Shown in pieces: positions 1 to 12,400 of a stretch of 30,000 bases of DNA. A program made the translations under genes and the position numbers. The notes under the pieces are model-generated. The model was given only the letters and a program-made list of their open reading frames with translations, was not told where the DNA came from and did no database searches. This DNA is from Symbiodinium natans (Eukaryota > Sar > Dinophyceae > Suessiales > Symbiodiniaceae): NCBI GenBank assembly GCA_905221605.1, contig CAJNDS010001102.1:1-30000 (forward strand), read 5' to 3'. The first letter of the stretch is position 1. The number at the start of each line of letters is the position of its first letter.

Positions 1-404
1 TATCTGTACTTTTAACTGTACTTTGTAACCATATTGGGGCACTTCGGGGGCTTATAAGTGGGTTATAAGTACAGTTCTCTTTAGTGAATAAGTACCATGA
101 ACCTCCAAGTGAGCTCTAAACATGCACACGCGCTCGCCCGCGGCTTTCAAGTATCTATATTCGCATTTATGAAGTTTGCCTACTGCCCCGATACGGGCAT
201 GTCCCAAAATGTCCCAATATTTTTGCCCCCCCCCCCCCCCCTCCCCGCTAAAATGAACAACCGTAACATGGTACCCCAGACCTGAAAGCCTAAACCCTCC
301 CCGGCCCCTAACCCCAAATACTAAACCTCAGAAGCCGTGAGCCACTCCCTAAACCCTCAACCCTAAACCTAAACTCCTAAACCTTTCGGGCGGGCACGGA
401 GAAG

Positions 405-479
405 CCCCCCGTGGAAGGCGTGGAACCAAATCATGCACGACATCGTGGCGGACTCGGGGAACTCAGCGTTTTCTGGGAA
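405..479 (+). CDS. Exon: channel pore-helix-like segment
   Basis: The frame through 412 reads PPWKAWNQIMHDIVADSG followed by NSAFSGK. The pattern W-N-Q-I-M-H-D-I resembles the pore helix of Na/Ca-type channels, where a tryptophan and a methionine precede the filter. Upstream lies C-strand telomere-like sequence. The likely donor is GC at 480-481, formed by the first bases of the following CCCTAAA array. The acceptor AG at 403-404 is weak. Distance to the S6 exon is nearly 6 kb, so its membership in the same gene is inferred. Confidence 0.45.
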
Positions 480-3400
480 GCCCTAAACCCTAAACCCCTA
501 AACCCTAAACCCCTAAACCCTAAACCCTCTACAAACCCAAAACCCTAAGAGTTGTAACTCTAAGACAACGGCAGTTCGAGTCAGCGCAGGTTTTGAAACT
601 GTGAGTGCGAGTTGCTGTACACTGGGTTAATGGTGCAGGCTGAAGGGTTTGGGGTTTAGGGGTTAGGGTTGTTTCGGAACACAGGCTGTAGAGCTGCCGG
701 GCTACTTGCTACAACTGTCAATGTGGTGCTTCAGACTATGACTATGTCCCACGGTCTCGCAACACCATTGATGGCTGTGCTACCGGCGGGGAATCCCTTA
801 AATCATCAGTTTGCGCGAACTTCCCTTAGATGTAAAAGTAGCACGGCTGCGGCCATGCCACTGGCGGACTGTCGAGTCACAGCTTACATTGTGGGTGGGG
901 CGGCGAATGCTGCAGCAGTTGGGCAGGGCTTTGGGCTTTTCTAGTTTTGGATGCCCAGCAGTACCCTTGTTTATTGTTTTCAGGGTGGTGCACATATATA
1001 TATATATATAGTATCATATATATATATATGTATCTGTGCATATATGCATATATACATGGGCAAGCAAAGGGGCTACCTTTTTTCTCCTAGGCTAACGCGG
1101 GACCCAGAAACACTTTGCTGCCAGCCTCCCCCTTAAACCTTATAAGCCCTAAACCCTAAACCCTAAACCCTAAACCCTGTTAGAAGACAGAGTTCTCAAC
1201 AGTGATGTCCAGGTTGAAGCGTTCATGAGCCCCCACTGTAGTGCTCCATACAACTGTTGGGTACCCAAAGAGCCCAATACCTCGTCATTAATGAACTGGG
1301 TCTTGGAGTACTATACTTTAATACTTTTTTGGGTTTTGGGTTCCTATTATAGCTACTTATTACCTAAAAAGTATATACTTTTTTTCCAGGGTCTACTCCA
1401 AAGCTAAGTGAATATAGCTTAAATCACATATTCAGGATCCCGAGATAAGACTGAGGTATATTCCTTGAGGTATATTCCTGAAGTAAAGGGTACATCTTGC
1501 CCCGCAGCCAGAGAGATGTATGGGTCTTCGGGGAATTGAAGGTTTGCGAGTTGATGGGTTTAACCCTAAAACCGCCTAAAGCCCTAAACCCTAACCCGAA
1601 ACGCCTAAACCCTAAGCCCTAATTACACCCTAAACCCTAAGCCTAAACCTAAACCTGACTATGGGGCTTTGGGGCTTAGACAAGCTTATGCCTAGGTAGG
1701 AGAAGGGGGGCCCTTAAACAGGAGCCCTTCTGAACCCTCTTCTGGCTCTCTTCAACAGGGACCTTATTCAGAGGGTCTGTATCCCCAAGGGTCCCTAAAC
1801 CCTAAACCCTAAACCCTAAACCCTAAACCCTAAACCCTAAACCCCAAACCCTAAACCCTAAACCCTAAACCCTAAACCCTAAACCCTAAACCCTAATCGT
1901 ATCCCCTACTTAGTGCTTTCATGCCTTCGGACAGCTGGTCTGGCACCCTGAGTCCGAAACCTTAAGGCCACTGCTGGGAGGATCGGGACTAGGGTTTAGG
2001 GTTTAGGGTTTAGGGTCAGGGTTTAGGGTTTAGGGTTTAGGGTTTAGGGTTTAGGGTTCAGGGTTTAGGGTTTAGGGCCTTAGGGCCGTAGGGTTGATGA
2101 ATCTAGACATTTTTTGTTTGCCACGATGTTTTTAACTACCCGTTATACCCTCACCCTGGGCGGACCTAGAAACCCCAAGCCTTAAACCAAAGATGCGTCC
2201 CAGGCACGGACCCCTCGGGAAATTTTCAACTCCGGCGACTGGTGTACGCCGTGGCCGCAGACTTCGAGAGCTTAGGGCTGTTAGGGTTTAGGGTTTAGGG
2301 TTTAGGGTTTAGGGTTTAGGGTTTAGGGTTTAGGGTTTAGGGTTTAGGGTTTAGGGTTCAAGGCCAAGTCTACTGTGTTATTAGTCGTTGCGTCTTTAAT
2401 TGCGGGACTTTGTGGCTGAAGGTTTCGGGTTCGGGTCATCACAAAGGGCAGTTGCAAGAGGGCCCTCGAAGCACCCTAAACCCTAAACCTCCACACGTCG
2501 TCTCTGATCCTTGCCCCTCCCCCCACGCGATGGATCAGGGTTACAACTTGGGTGGGTTTCGGGTTCAGGGTTCAGGGTTTAGGGTTTGGGGTTTGGGGTT
2601 TAGGGTTTAGGGTTAGGGTTTTTTGGTCTGCAAGGCCAGACTACCTCTTCGACACCTACCAGAACTACGAGGCAGTCGCGCCGGGAGGGCTCGAGCCAAA
2701 ACCCTCAAAACTCGAAGTCCTAAACCCTAGAGCTCGCCATGCAAGACCTAAACCCAATCTTCAGTAGCGCTGCAGCTGAAACCCGGCAGACAGGGCACGG
2801 CCCACCTGGGTTTCCCACAAGCCCATGTGGTTTGGTGAGTACGGTTAGCACCTGAACCCAAAACATAGAATCTGGTGTTTGGGCTGTCTGGGATAGATGT
2901 TGTCCATCTTCGGGCACATGCGGTTTAAGGGCGTACTTGGACCTTCAGGCGACCTACTGGAACCAGCTTAATCTTAGATTCACAACCAGCTTAATCTTGG
3001 ATTCACCTATAGGATCCAGCGTCTAGGGTTTAATCCGTGCTTCTGATTAATAGGAGTGCCCACCCCCCCCCCCCCCCCCCCCCTCCGGGAATAATGCCAA
3101 AGGGTCTTTCCTGGGCTGGGATGGGGGGGGGGTGGGCGGGGTGGGGGAGGTGCGCGGCAAGGGCCTGTCCTCTTGTGTCCTTTTCCGCTCCGTGGGCCCG
3201 CCGGGCTTTCCATCATTTGAGGGGGTTTTATTCATCCCAAATTCTGGCCTGAGTTCCGGCCAAGGGGTAGGTCAGGAGCGAATGATTTGGGCAATGATCC
3301 TAGATGAAAAGTAGTAAGAAATCGCAGTTTGCTGCTGCAGCCACCAATTCCAAAAAATCCGAGAGCACGTCGTATCATTACTTAAGCAATTCAAAATCTC

Positions 3401-6400
3401 TGTGCTTCTCGTCCTCGCAGGCCCGCGGTCTTTCGATTATTCCTGTAGCCTTCAGCAATTCCATTTTTATTGGGCCCTTTTTTTGCTTTAAGTCCAGGGG
3501 GTTTGTGCATTTTGGGGCTTTTGGCTCCCGCAATGGAAAGCAGTCTTCCCGGAGGGTTCGGGGCAAAACATAGTTGCTGTGATTTTCGGGGGCTTTGTTA
3601 ATCAGATCCTCGGATCAGCGCTTATAGGATTTGCGGTCTAGGGGGGTTGTAAGTCCCATGAACCTTCAAGCCCTACTCCCCAGAACCATTTGGGATGCGG
3701 CCCTGGGCCCCAATCCCCAAACCTTAAACCCTAATAAACCCTCAAGCCGCAAGCCTATAAAGCCCTCAACCCTAAGTCCCCCTAAACTCTAGGAAGGCCC
3801 TGTGAAAGCTCGCGGTTGCTGCAGCGCCGCAAACGTGTCATTCTTATCCTCCACTTGCCCAGTCAAGACCCGGTGAAGGCGAAACTGAAAGGGTTTACGG
3901 TTTAGGGTTTAGGGTTTAGGGTTTAGGGTTTAGGGAGCTCAAGGACATGCGTTTTGCAATTTCGCGGTCGGCGTGGATTTGTTTTTTGCAGCGCCTGCAG
4001 GTTTTCAAAACCAGAGGCGCAAACCGAAGCTGCCCAGGATTACAAGCCCTAAACCCTAAACCCTAAACCCTAAACCCTATAAACCCTAAACCCTAGTTCA
4101 GAGACTTGTTGCAGGTTTCTTGCTGTCATGCAAACTTGGGTCGTGCCCCTGCAAAAATTGAGTAGGTTCTGGAAGGACACGGTGCGCTTACCTAATCCCT
4201 TATAAACCTTAAAACACTAAACCCCTAAACTCCTCCAGCTGCAGCCAATTGTTTCAGGGTGCCCTGTCTTCGAAGGCTTCCGACATGTCGTCTTACAGAA
4301 TAAAAGGGTATCTTAGGTATCTTCCTCAATTCTCCGCAGGAACGAAACCCTATCCCTAAACCAGAAATACAAAGTACCGTAAACCCCACTTCCCCCAAAA
4401 TTTTGAAACCCTAAGTCCTCGTAAAGCAAGCAAAGCCCTAAACCCGAAATCTAGATCCTAAATGCTAAATGTTGTCAATGATATATCCGTAGCCCTAAGC
4501 TCTTATACACCATAAAGTCTGAAACCTTCTGAGCCCTAAGCCCTAAGCCCTAAACCCATTGAGCGGCCCTAAACCCTCAACCCTAAACCCCAAACCTTGT
4601 AGACCCTACCACCCATTGACGTGGGGCTACGGCAGAGTCTCCCGGAAGCTGCTCCCTAAACCCTAAACCCTAAACCCTAAACCCTAAACCCTTTATAAAC
4701 CCTAAACCCTAAACCCTGAACCGGCTTTTCCCTGCCGGCGCGTAGGTCCTGGAGGAGAAGTGCCTCATTGAGAGGCCCGGACTCCTCTTGGGTGGTAGGG
4801 CTTAGGGTTCAGGGTTTAGGGTTTTGGGCTTGGGGTTTAGGGTTTAGGGTTTAGGGTTTAGGGTTTAGGGTTTAGGGTTTAGGGTTTAGGGCTTAGGGTT
4901 TAGGGTTTAGGGTTTAGGGTTTAGGGTTTGGGGTGTTTAGAAGATTCAGGTCCCTGAGCCCGAAGCCTTAACAGTCCACGGGCGAATTTGGGGTTTGGAT
5001 TTACGTACGTTTGCTAAAGTAGGGAATGAGGAATTTAGGGTTTAGGGTTTAGGGTTTAGGGTTTAGGGTTTAGGGTTTAGGGTTTAGGGTTTAGGGTTTA
5101 GGGTTTAGGGACAGGGTTCAGGGTTCAGGGTTTAGGGTTTAGGGTTTAGGGTTTAGGGTTTAGGGTTTAGGGTCTCATCAACCCCTCTTTCTACGTGGAT
5201 GATGTAGGGTACTTGGAGGTTCGTGGTACTTAAGAACCAGTTATAACCTTACTCAGAATCCACTTACAAGCCCCTTAGTTAGCCTAATAAGTTACTAATA
5301 AGGTTATAATTGGGTTATAAGTGCACTTACTATTTTTGGTTAGTAAGTACCCCCTAGGTTCCTGCCATAATTCAGGCTGTTTAGGGATAATTAGGCCGAA
5401 CTAAGGCTACGTAAGGGGAGAATCTAGGGGGTAGCCCTACACCCTACACCCTGAACCCTAAACCCTAAACCCTATAGAGGGGGGGACCCTTTGTCCCTGT
5501 GTGAGCACTCGGCCTTTTCTTTCAAAAGGAGGCCCATACTTAGGACCTCTGTAACCACCTCTAGAGTCTGGTGGCAGGCCCAATAGTTGCGTCAGCTCAG
5601 ACATTGTTGGGAAGCTGGTTCCCTACGCGTATTGGGTCCGGGACTCAGCTTGGCGGAGGGTTCATTTGGGGTTTATAGGGTTTAGGGTGTATAGGGCATG
5701 ACCTTAACGTTAAGGGGGTAAGGGGCCCCCATGCCCCAGCTTTGTTGTAGTAGTGGCAAATTCTGGAATCTCTTCCCTAGGTCTCCGTAGGGTTCAGGGT
5801 CATGGGGTTTAGGGTTGAGCGCTATGAGGGGTGGGTTCAGGGTTTAGGGTCAAGGGTCGAGGCTTTACCTAGTCGCTGGCAAGGCATGTCCATCTCTGAA
5901 CACCAATAGGCTGATCCTCTTCCTGCCTAGAAAACTCAGTCGAGAAGCCCTAAACCCTCAACCCTCAACCCTCAACCCTAAACCCTAAACCCTAAACCCT
6001 CAGCCCTCCCAAGCCCCCTTAGGCCCTGAACCCTATGCCTCAACCCCTTAGACCCGACTTATATGCTTAACGCCCCGGAGCCCAGGCTGTAGGGTTGTAA
6101 CCACGGGCCCTTAGTATGTTTCCTTACAAACCCTTGTTTACAAGAATTTAAAGGGATCCGAAGTATGGGCCCTGATCCTGTATAGTATATATACACATAT
6201 ATATATATATAAGGGTTACAGGAGACCCAAATGAAGGGCCCATACTTTGGATCCCCTACTAATGACCCTAAACCCAAAACCCCTTACCCTAAACCCTAAA
6301 AACCCTAAAAACCCTAAAAACCCTAAAAACCCTAAAAACCCTAAACCCTAAACCCTAACCCCAGGTGACGTACACCCTGTTCGTCTCGATCATGGTCATG

Positions 6401-9400
6401 AACCTGGTCATTGCGGTGATCCTGGAGAGCTACGAGGCACCCTGGGAGGTTGCAGGGTTTAGGGTTTGGGTGTGGGGGGCAGGGGTTTAGGGTTTAGGGT
6501 GTAGGGTGTAGGGTATAGGGTGTAGGGGTTTAGGGGTTAGGATGCTGGAGTCGGGGTTTGTTTAGGATTCAGAGGTTCCAAGGGGGCGCGAGAAGGGTGC
6601 CATTGCAACTTGAAGGTTTAAAGCTATCCCCGGCGTACCTAAACCCTACCAAACCCTAAGATCTAAACCCTAAACACTAACCTCTACACCCCTAAACCGT
6701 AAACCACAAAACAATCAACTCCAAATCTTTTCCTTAAACCCTAACCCTAGCAAGCCCCCCCAGTGTTGCCAGGAGGGCAAGGGCGAGAAGGAGACGGAGA
6801 TTCTGGAGTACTGCCTGAAGGCTCCCCCATTAGGCTCCTATGGGCGCTTTATTTGCCAACCCGAAAACCTAAATCCCTAAAGCCCTAAAACCCTAAACCC
6901 GAAATCCTAAAACCCTAAACCCCTAACCCTAAACCTAGAGCCCTAATATCCACAATACTCAAACCCCCCAAACCCCAAACCCTGAACCCTAAGCCCTAAA
7001 CCGTAAACCCACCCATGGTCTGCACCGTGTTGTAAAGCTTCCTTCTGGCAGCGTGAGTGCCTGAACCAGTTTAGGGTTTAGGGTGTAGGGATGTGCCATC
7101 CCAGGAACCGCAGCAGAACGGAGAGACACATAATGTAGTAACAGAGAGAAAATGGACCCGCAGTTTAGGTCCCCTCCCCCAAAACCTTCTTTCTAACAGC
7201 CCTGAACCTTAAACCCTAAACCCTAAACCCTAAACCCTAAACCCTAAACCCTAAACCCTAAACCCTAAACCCTAAACCCTAAACCCTAAACCCTAAAACC
7301 CTAAACCCTAAACCCTAAACCCTAAACCCCCCCCCCCCAAACGCTCAGTTGTGGAAAGAAGCCGATCCGGATCTGAGATTGCCGCGGCCTCAGGCTTGGT
7401 CTTGGCCCACACATCTCAGGGTGGGTTTAGGGTTTAGGGTTTAGGGTTTAGTTACATGGTCCCTTACTATGGGCCCTGAAAAAGGTTACCCGTTATACAC
7501 CTCTTATATTATACCCTACACAAATTGAGGGCCCATTCATCAGCTACGGACCATGTTCAGTGCCCATGAAACTACCCTCAGAACTCATTTGAAGATTTGA
7601 AACAACTACGTTTAGGGTTTCGGCGGTTTAGGGTTTAGGGGGTTTAGGGGGTTTGGGGGTTTAGGAGTGTGGGGTTCCGGGTTCAGGGGTTTAGGGGTTC
7701 AGGGAGTTAGGGAGTTAGGGGTTTAGGGTTTAGGGCGTTTAGGGTTTAGGGTTTAGGGTTTAGGGGTTTAGGGTTTAGGGGGTTTGGGGGTTTAGGGGTG
7801 TGGGGTCCAAGGCGGTTGCCGATGGCTGAAGCCGTGGTGTTCGTGACAGATGCCGGGGCCCAACCGTGCCCTTGGGGGTTCTTGGAAGCGATTTGGCACG
7901 TTGGCTGTTGAGATGATAGTAGGGTTTCTATAGGGGATACTAAGTCAACCCTAAACCCTAAACCCTAAACCCTAAACCCTAAACCCTAAACCCTAAACCC
8001 TAAACCCTAAACTACTAAGTAGACATACTATATAAGTCAAGAGAGCTTCCAAGTAAGGGTTGTCCGTAACTCCCCCCACGTGTACCCCTCGATTCGTACC
8101 TATGAAGGGCTGTGGGGAGGGGTCCAGTTGAGGTTTTACGGGTTTAGGGTTTAGGGCTTGTGGGGGTTGATTTTAGGGTTCTTATGGGAGGGAGGTTCAT
8201 GGGAGCGTAGGTACTCAGGCAACCTAAACAAAATCTTAGGGAGCCTTGCGAGAAGTGGGGAGTTTTAGGGAACCTTGGGTTACAAACCCCCCTTGAAGCC
8301 CTCCCTATTTTGGGGTTTGGGGGGTCAGGTTATTTGGGTACCCAAACCCAAAGCCGCACGGGCACATACCGCGGAATCTAAGACTGTTGCAACTGGATAC
8401 TAGTTTTAGACGTGTCTAAAAAATAGTATCCAGGTTCTGTCTAGAGTAGCTTCTACAAACAGCAACTACCGTAGCTGTCCTTTCCCGAAGTTTTTTCTTG
8501 GGTGGGGTTTGGGCTCCAGACTCGTGCAGTCTTCGAGGATGCGCTTCTGATTGCACTTCGCAAAGAGAGCGTCCTAAACCCTATAGACCCTAAAGCCGAA
8601 ACCGCGAACCCTCAAACTCTAAACGCCAAGCCCTAACCCTACACCCTTAACCCGACCCAAACCTCTAAACCCTGACATGGGAGAGAGAGGGGGGGGGGGA
8701 TGCTTTGAGGCGGTGAAATTCGGCTTGGCGCTCCAAATCGAGGACGCCCACACGAGGACGGGATTGGGGTTTCGGGTTTCGGGTTTTGGGGTTTTGGGGG
8801 TTTTGGGTTGTTTTTGGGGGGTTTTGTTTTTTTTTGGAGGGGATTTGGGTTGTTGTTTGGTTTTTTGATGGGTTTGGGGATGTTTTTTGGTGTGCCCTTT
8901 CAAACTTTCGTAGCTCAGAAAGCACACGAACCAACTTCCGCAACGTCCTTCAGTGGCTTCTGGGGACTTAGACAGGCCCCTGCAGTGGTGTAGGGGTTTA
9001 GGGTTTAGGGTTTAGGGTTTTTAGGGTTAGGGTTTAGGGTTTAGGGTTTAGGGCCAAAGTTTAGGGGTGGTCTTACGGAAACAGGGTCTAATGTTTAGGA
9101 CTCAGGGTTTCGAACGTTTTGCGGTTGTCTGTTGAACGCTTAAACACCAAGAACCTCGACCACCCACAGTGTTTAGGGTTGGGATATTACTAGGGTACAG
9201 CCTCCAGACAAAATCCTCCAGACGAAATAGACTGGAGGCATCAAGCGTTTCGGGTACCCTAAACCCTAAACCCTATACCTTAAACCCTAAACCCTAAACC
9301 TCTATCACTCCCTTAGCTCCTCCATGCCTCGGCCCGAAACCTTACATCAAGCCTTCAGCCTGTCTTTGGCTAGGTAGGACCGGTTTAGGGTTTAGGGTTT

Positions 9401-12400
9401 AGGGTTGAGGGTTTAGGGTTTAGGGTTTAGGGTTTAGGGTTTAGGACCTTGGCCATTGGGATACTTGTGAATTTCTCCCGTTTTAGGGGTTCAAGAGTGT
9501 CATCATCTTCAGGAATATTTTCTAGAGGGTTCAAAGGGCCAACCTAGTTGGGCGTAGACCCTAAGCCCTAAGCCCTAAACCCTAAACCCTAAACCCCGGC
9601 TGACGCGTGCGCAGGAAGGCAGCCTTAATGCCGAAGTGCGACTCGGGAATGCCCTGGGCCGAGAGGGGGGCGGGTCTCTGGGGGTTTAGGGTTTTGGGTT
9701 TTGGGTTTTGGGTTTTGGGTTTGGGGCTTTAGGGCTACTGGGCTCTGGGGTTTTGAGGGTTTTTAGGCTTAAGATTGCAAGGGATTTTTTTTAAGTTTTT
9801 GGCGTGGTTGAAAGGTCAAAGATCTTGGCATCTTGGCCATAGGGCTTAAGGCTTTATCGCGCTTGAGTTTGGGGGTCTAGGCCTTCGGGGCTTGAGGGTT
9901 TAGGTTTTCTTTCACTCGGATGGATCGGAGGAGTTGGATGTTTGGTTCCGGGACAGTCCCACGAGCCCCCGAGATTCGAGCGCTTTGCGAAAGCCAAGTC
10001 CAAAGTTTCTTGAAGTGCTCGGCCCGTTCCGCAAAGCCGCGACTTCGGCGCATCCGTCGACGTGTTTCACGTCGTCCGATTTGGGCAAACCCACTTGGAG
10101 AAGCATTTTTTTAATACCCTGCTGCCTTGCTCGCCAAAGACCGTGCTGCCCAGCGGGTGAACCCTAAACCCTAAAGCTTGGAGTTTGATCGTCAAGTCCA
10201 GCTGAAGCGGGAAGCATGGAGCGGGGAACCGAGCGCGACATTCTCTGTCTCCGTGGGCTCATAGCACTACTTGAGCAGAGGGGCTAGGGCTTTTTTGAGT
10301 CTGAGGTTCTTCGGGTCTTCTTTGGCTAGGTGAAGGGTTTTATGACCTCTAGGAGACTTCTCTTGGATATGTCTAACCCTCAGCCGTAAAAGCCCTTCTG
10401 TTTTACTGGCCGTTAGAAGGGAAGGCCCTCAACCCCAAGCCCTAGACCCGGCATGCCCTGCACAGCCCCTTAAGAGAGTTCTGGGGTTAGCGCACTCATC
10501 GGTTGAGGGAGCATGATTTTGAGAGCCGGCGTGGAATTTGTGGGGGTTGGAGTTTTGGGGTGTAGAATCTCCATGTACCCCCCCAAAATCCTAAACCCTA
10601 ATTAAACCCTAAACCCTAAACCCTCTGAGTAGTCTTTTTTTGGGCCCACCCGCCCCAGGATCACGCAGCTTCCCATGAAGTTCATCCGGTCGATGGACTT
10701 GCCTGTTGATGCAGCCGGAGAGGTCCCCCAACCTTTTAAGCCCTGCAGGGCCTAGTAGGGTTTAGGGTTTAGGGTTTAGGGTTTAGGTTTAGGGTTTAGG
10801 GTTTAGGGTTTAGGGTGTAGGCTTACAAAACAAAACCTGAACCAAAAGTGGGCCTAGTAGAAAATCTGAGCGATCGGAGCTTAGGGTTGAAAGGCTTTCA
10901 GGGTCTAGGCTTTAAGAAATACACAAAAAGGGAGTGCGCCTCTTGATTTTTCAGGGTGTAATCCTAGGGCAGTTAAGGGAGGAACGGCTTGAGGCCCTGT
11001 ACCCCTAAACCTTAGGGATTCTTGGAAATATTTTTTGGGTACTTTAATTCCTAAGAGACAGCAAAAATTAGAATTTTTGCTATTGTTCCAAGTTCAGCAT
11101 AGAAACCCTAGACTTGTACACTGAGCCCTTCTTCAAGGCCGCTCGGGTTGTTGTCGAACTGCTGCAACCCTAAACCCCAAAACCCGAGACCCTAAAACCC
11201 TAAACCCTAGACCCTAGACCCTAAACCCTAAACCCTACATCCAAACAAACCCTAAACCCCTGAATCTTCATCCTTTTTCAGCCTCGGCCCTCAGCCCAAA
11301 CCCAAGCCGTGGCAGTTTGTTGCCTTCTGCTGGGTGCGTTAATTAGAGCTTAGGGTTCAGGATTCAGGGTTCAGGATTCAGGGTTCAGGATTCAGGGTTC
11401 AGGGTTCAGGGTTCAGGGTTTAGGCGTCACGTGCCTCCTTGTGAGGATTCCAAGGGGACACAATCAGCCTTCAACCCGAAATCTTGAGCTCGTCATCAAG
11501 GACACAACAAGCACCAGGGAGTCGTCCTTCTTCCAACAAATCCTTCAACAGGACGCCACACACTCATAGCTTTCAGAAGTTACTGCCGGCTTCGGGTTTG
11601 GGTTTGACGCGTTTAGGGAGTTAGGGGTGTAGGATTTAGGGTGCAGGGTTGAGGGATTTAATTCGGGGTTTGGAATCTAGGTTGTTTATGCTTGAAAGCC
11701 GAAATTTTTTGGAGCTGTTCCGCTGGCCACAGAAGGAACCCATCCCCTAAAGACTTAAACCGATTAAGCCCGACACAAATCTTCAACAGTAAGCCCTGTC
11801 AAGAAGTGGGCCCCGATGCCCAGAAGATCTGGAGAACGGCTTTCGGTGGGGGTCAGTGTGAGCTCCAGTGGAATGCTGCGACGGGGCCCTGCGTGTGGTG
11901 CCAGTCGGCAAGCAGAAGAGGAAGACGATGTAACCAGGAACCTTTTTTCTTGCATGCCTGTCCACACTGGCCTGGCCAGGGCACAGTCATCATGCAGCCG
12001 TGCGGGCACAGTCACATTGCAACTCAGAAGGACTTCATTGGCAATAGGGCCGGCCGACAACAGTGGGTGAAGAGATTCAGGTTTCAGGTTTGATTGAGGG
12101 TGTCGAGTGCTTCAGGTCCCGAGGTCTTTCCTGGTAGGGGCCTGCACCCTTGCAATCAAAACTGCCAACCCCCAAGCCCGCAAATCCTAAAGCCTTCGAA
12201 GCGTTTGAAACCCTAATTTTAAGAAGCCCCAGAAACCTAAAGCCGAAAACCCTGGCCCTGTAAACTATAAACCTTTGACAAAGATTTTAGGCAGCATTTT
12301 GAGGCAAACAAAAGCATTTGAATCCACTTCTGACGCGAGCAACGTGTGTGCCACAACCCCCGGGCTTTTTACCCAACCCTCCCGCTTTTTTAAGCCGGGC

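Noticed and set aside
2410-2767. ORFs reading GFRVQGLGF and similar
   Set aside because: These are translations of TTTAGGG-type repeats; only the 2635-2687 part, in another context, looks like an exon.
3037-3573. Several short ORFs of 60-89 residues
   Set aside because: They overlap a 21-base C run and G-rich sequence, conflict between strands and show no splice-compatible coding segment.
9912-10167. Three overlapping frames of 64-77 residues on both strands
   Set aside because: No frame has clear coding character or splice sites that fit the channel exons; all three being open reflects GC-rich, stop-poor sequence.
10176-10260. Exon candidate LEFDRQVQLKREAWSGEPS
   Set aside because: It looks coding, but no donor gives the phase needed between 9662 and 10659, and the acceptor AG|C is weak. 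Left open rather than annotated.
11692-12093. 133-residue ORF with QWNAATGPCVWCQSASRRG
   Set aside because: The Cys-rich stretch recalls secreted d inoflagellate Cys-rich repeats, but the rest looks random, the opposite strand is open too, and no splice context supports it.
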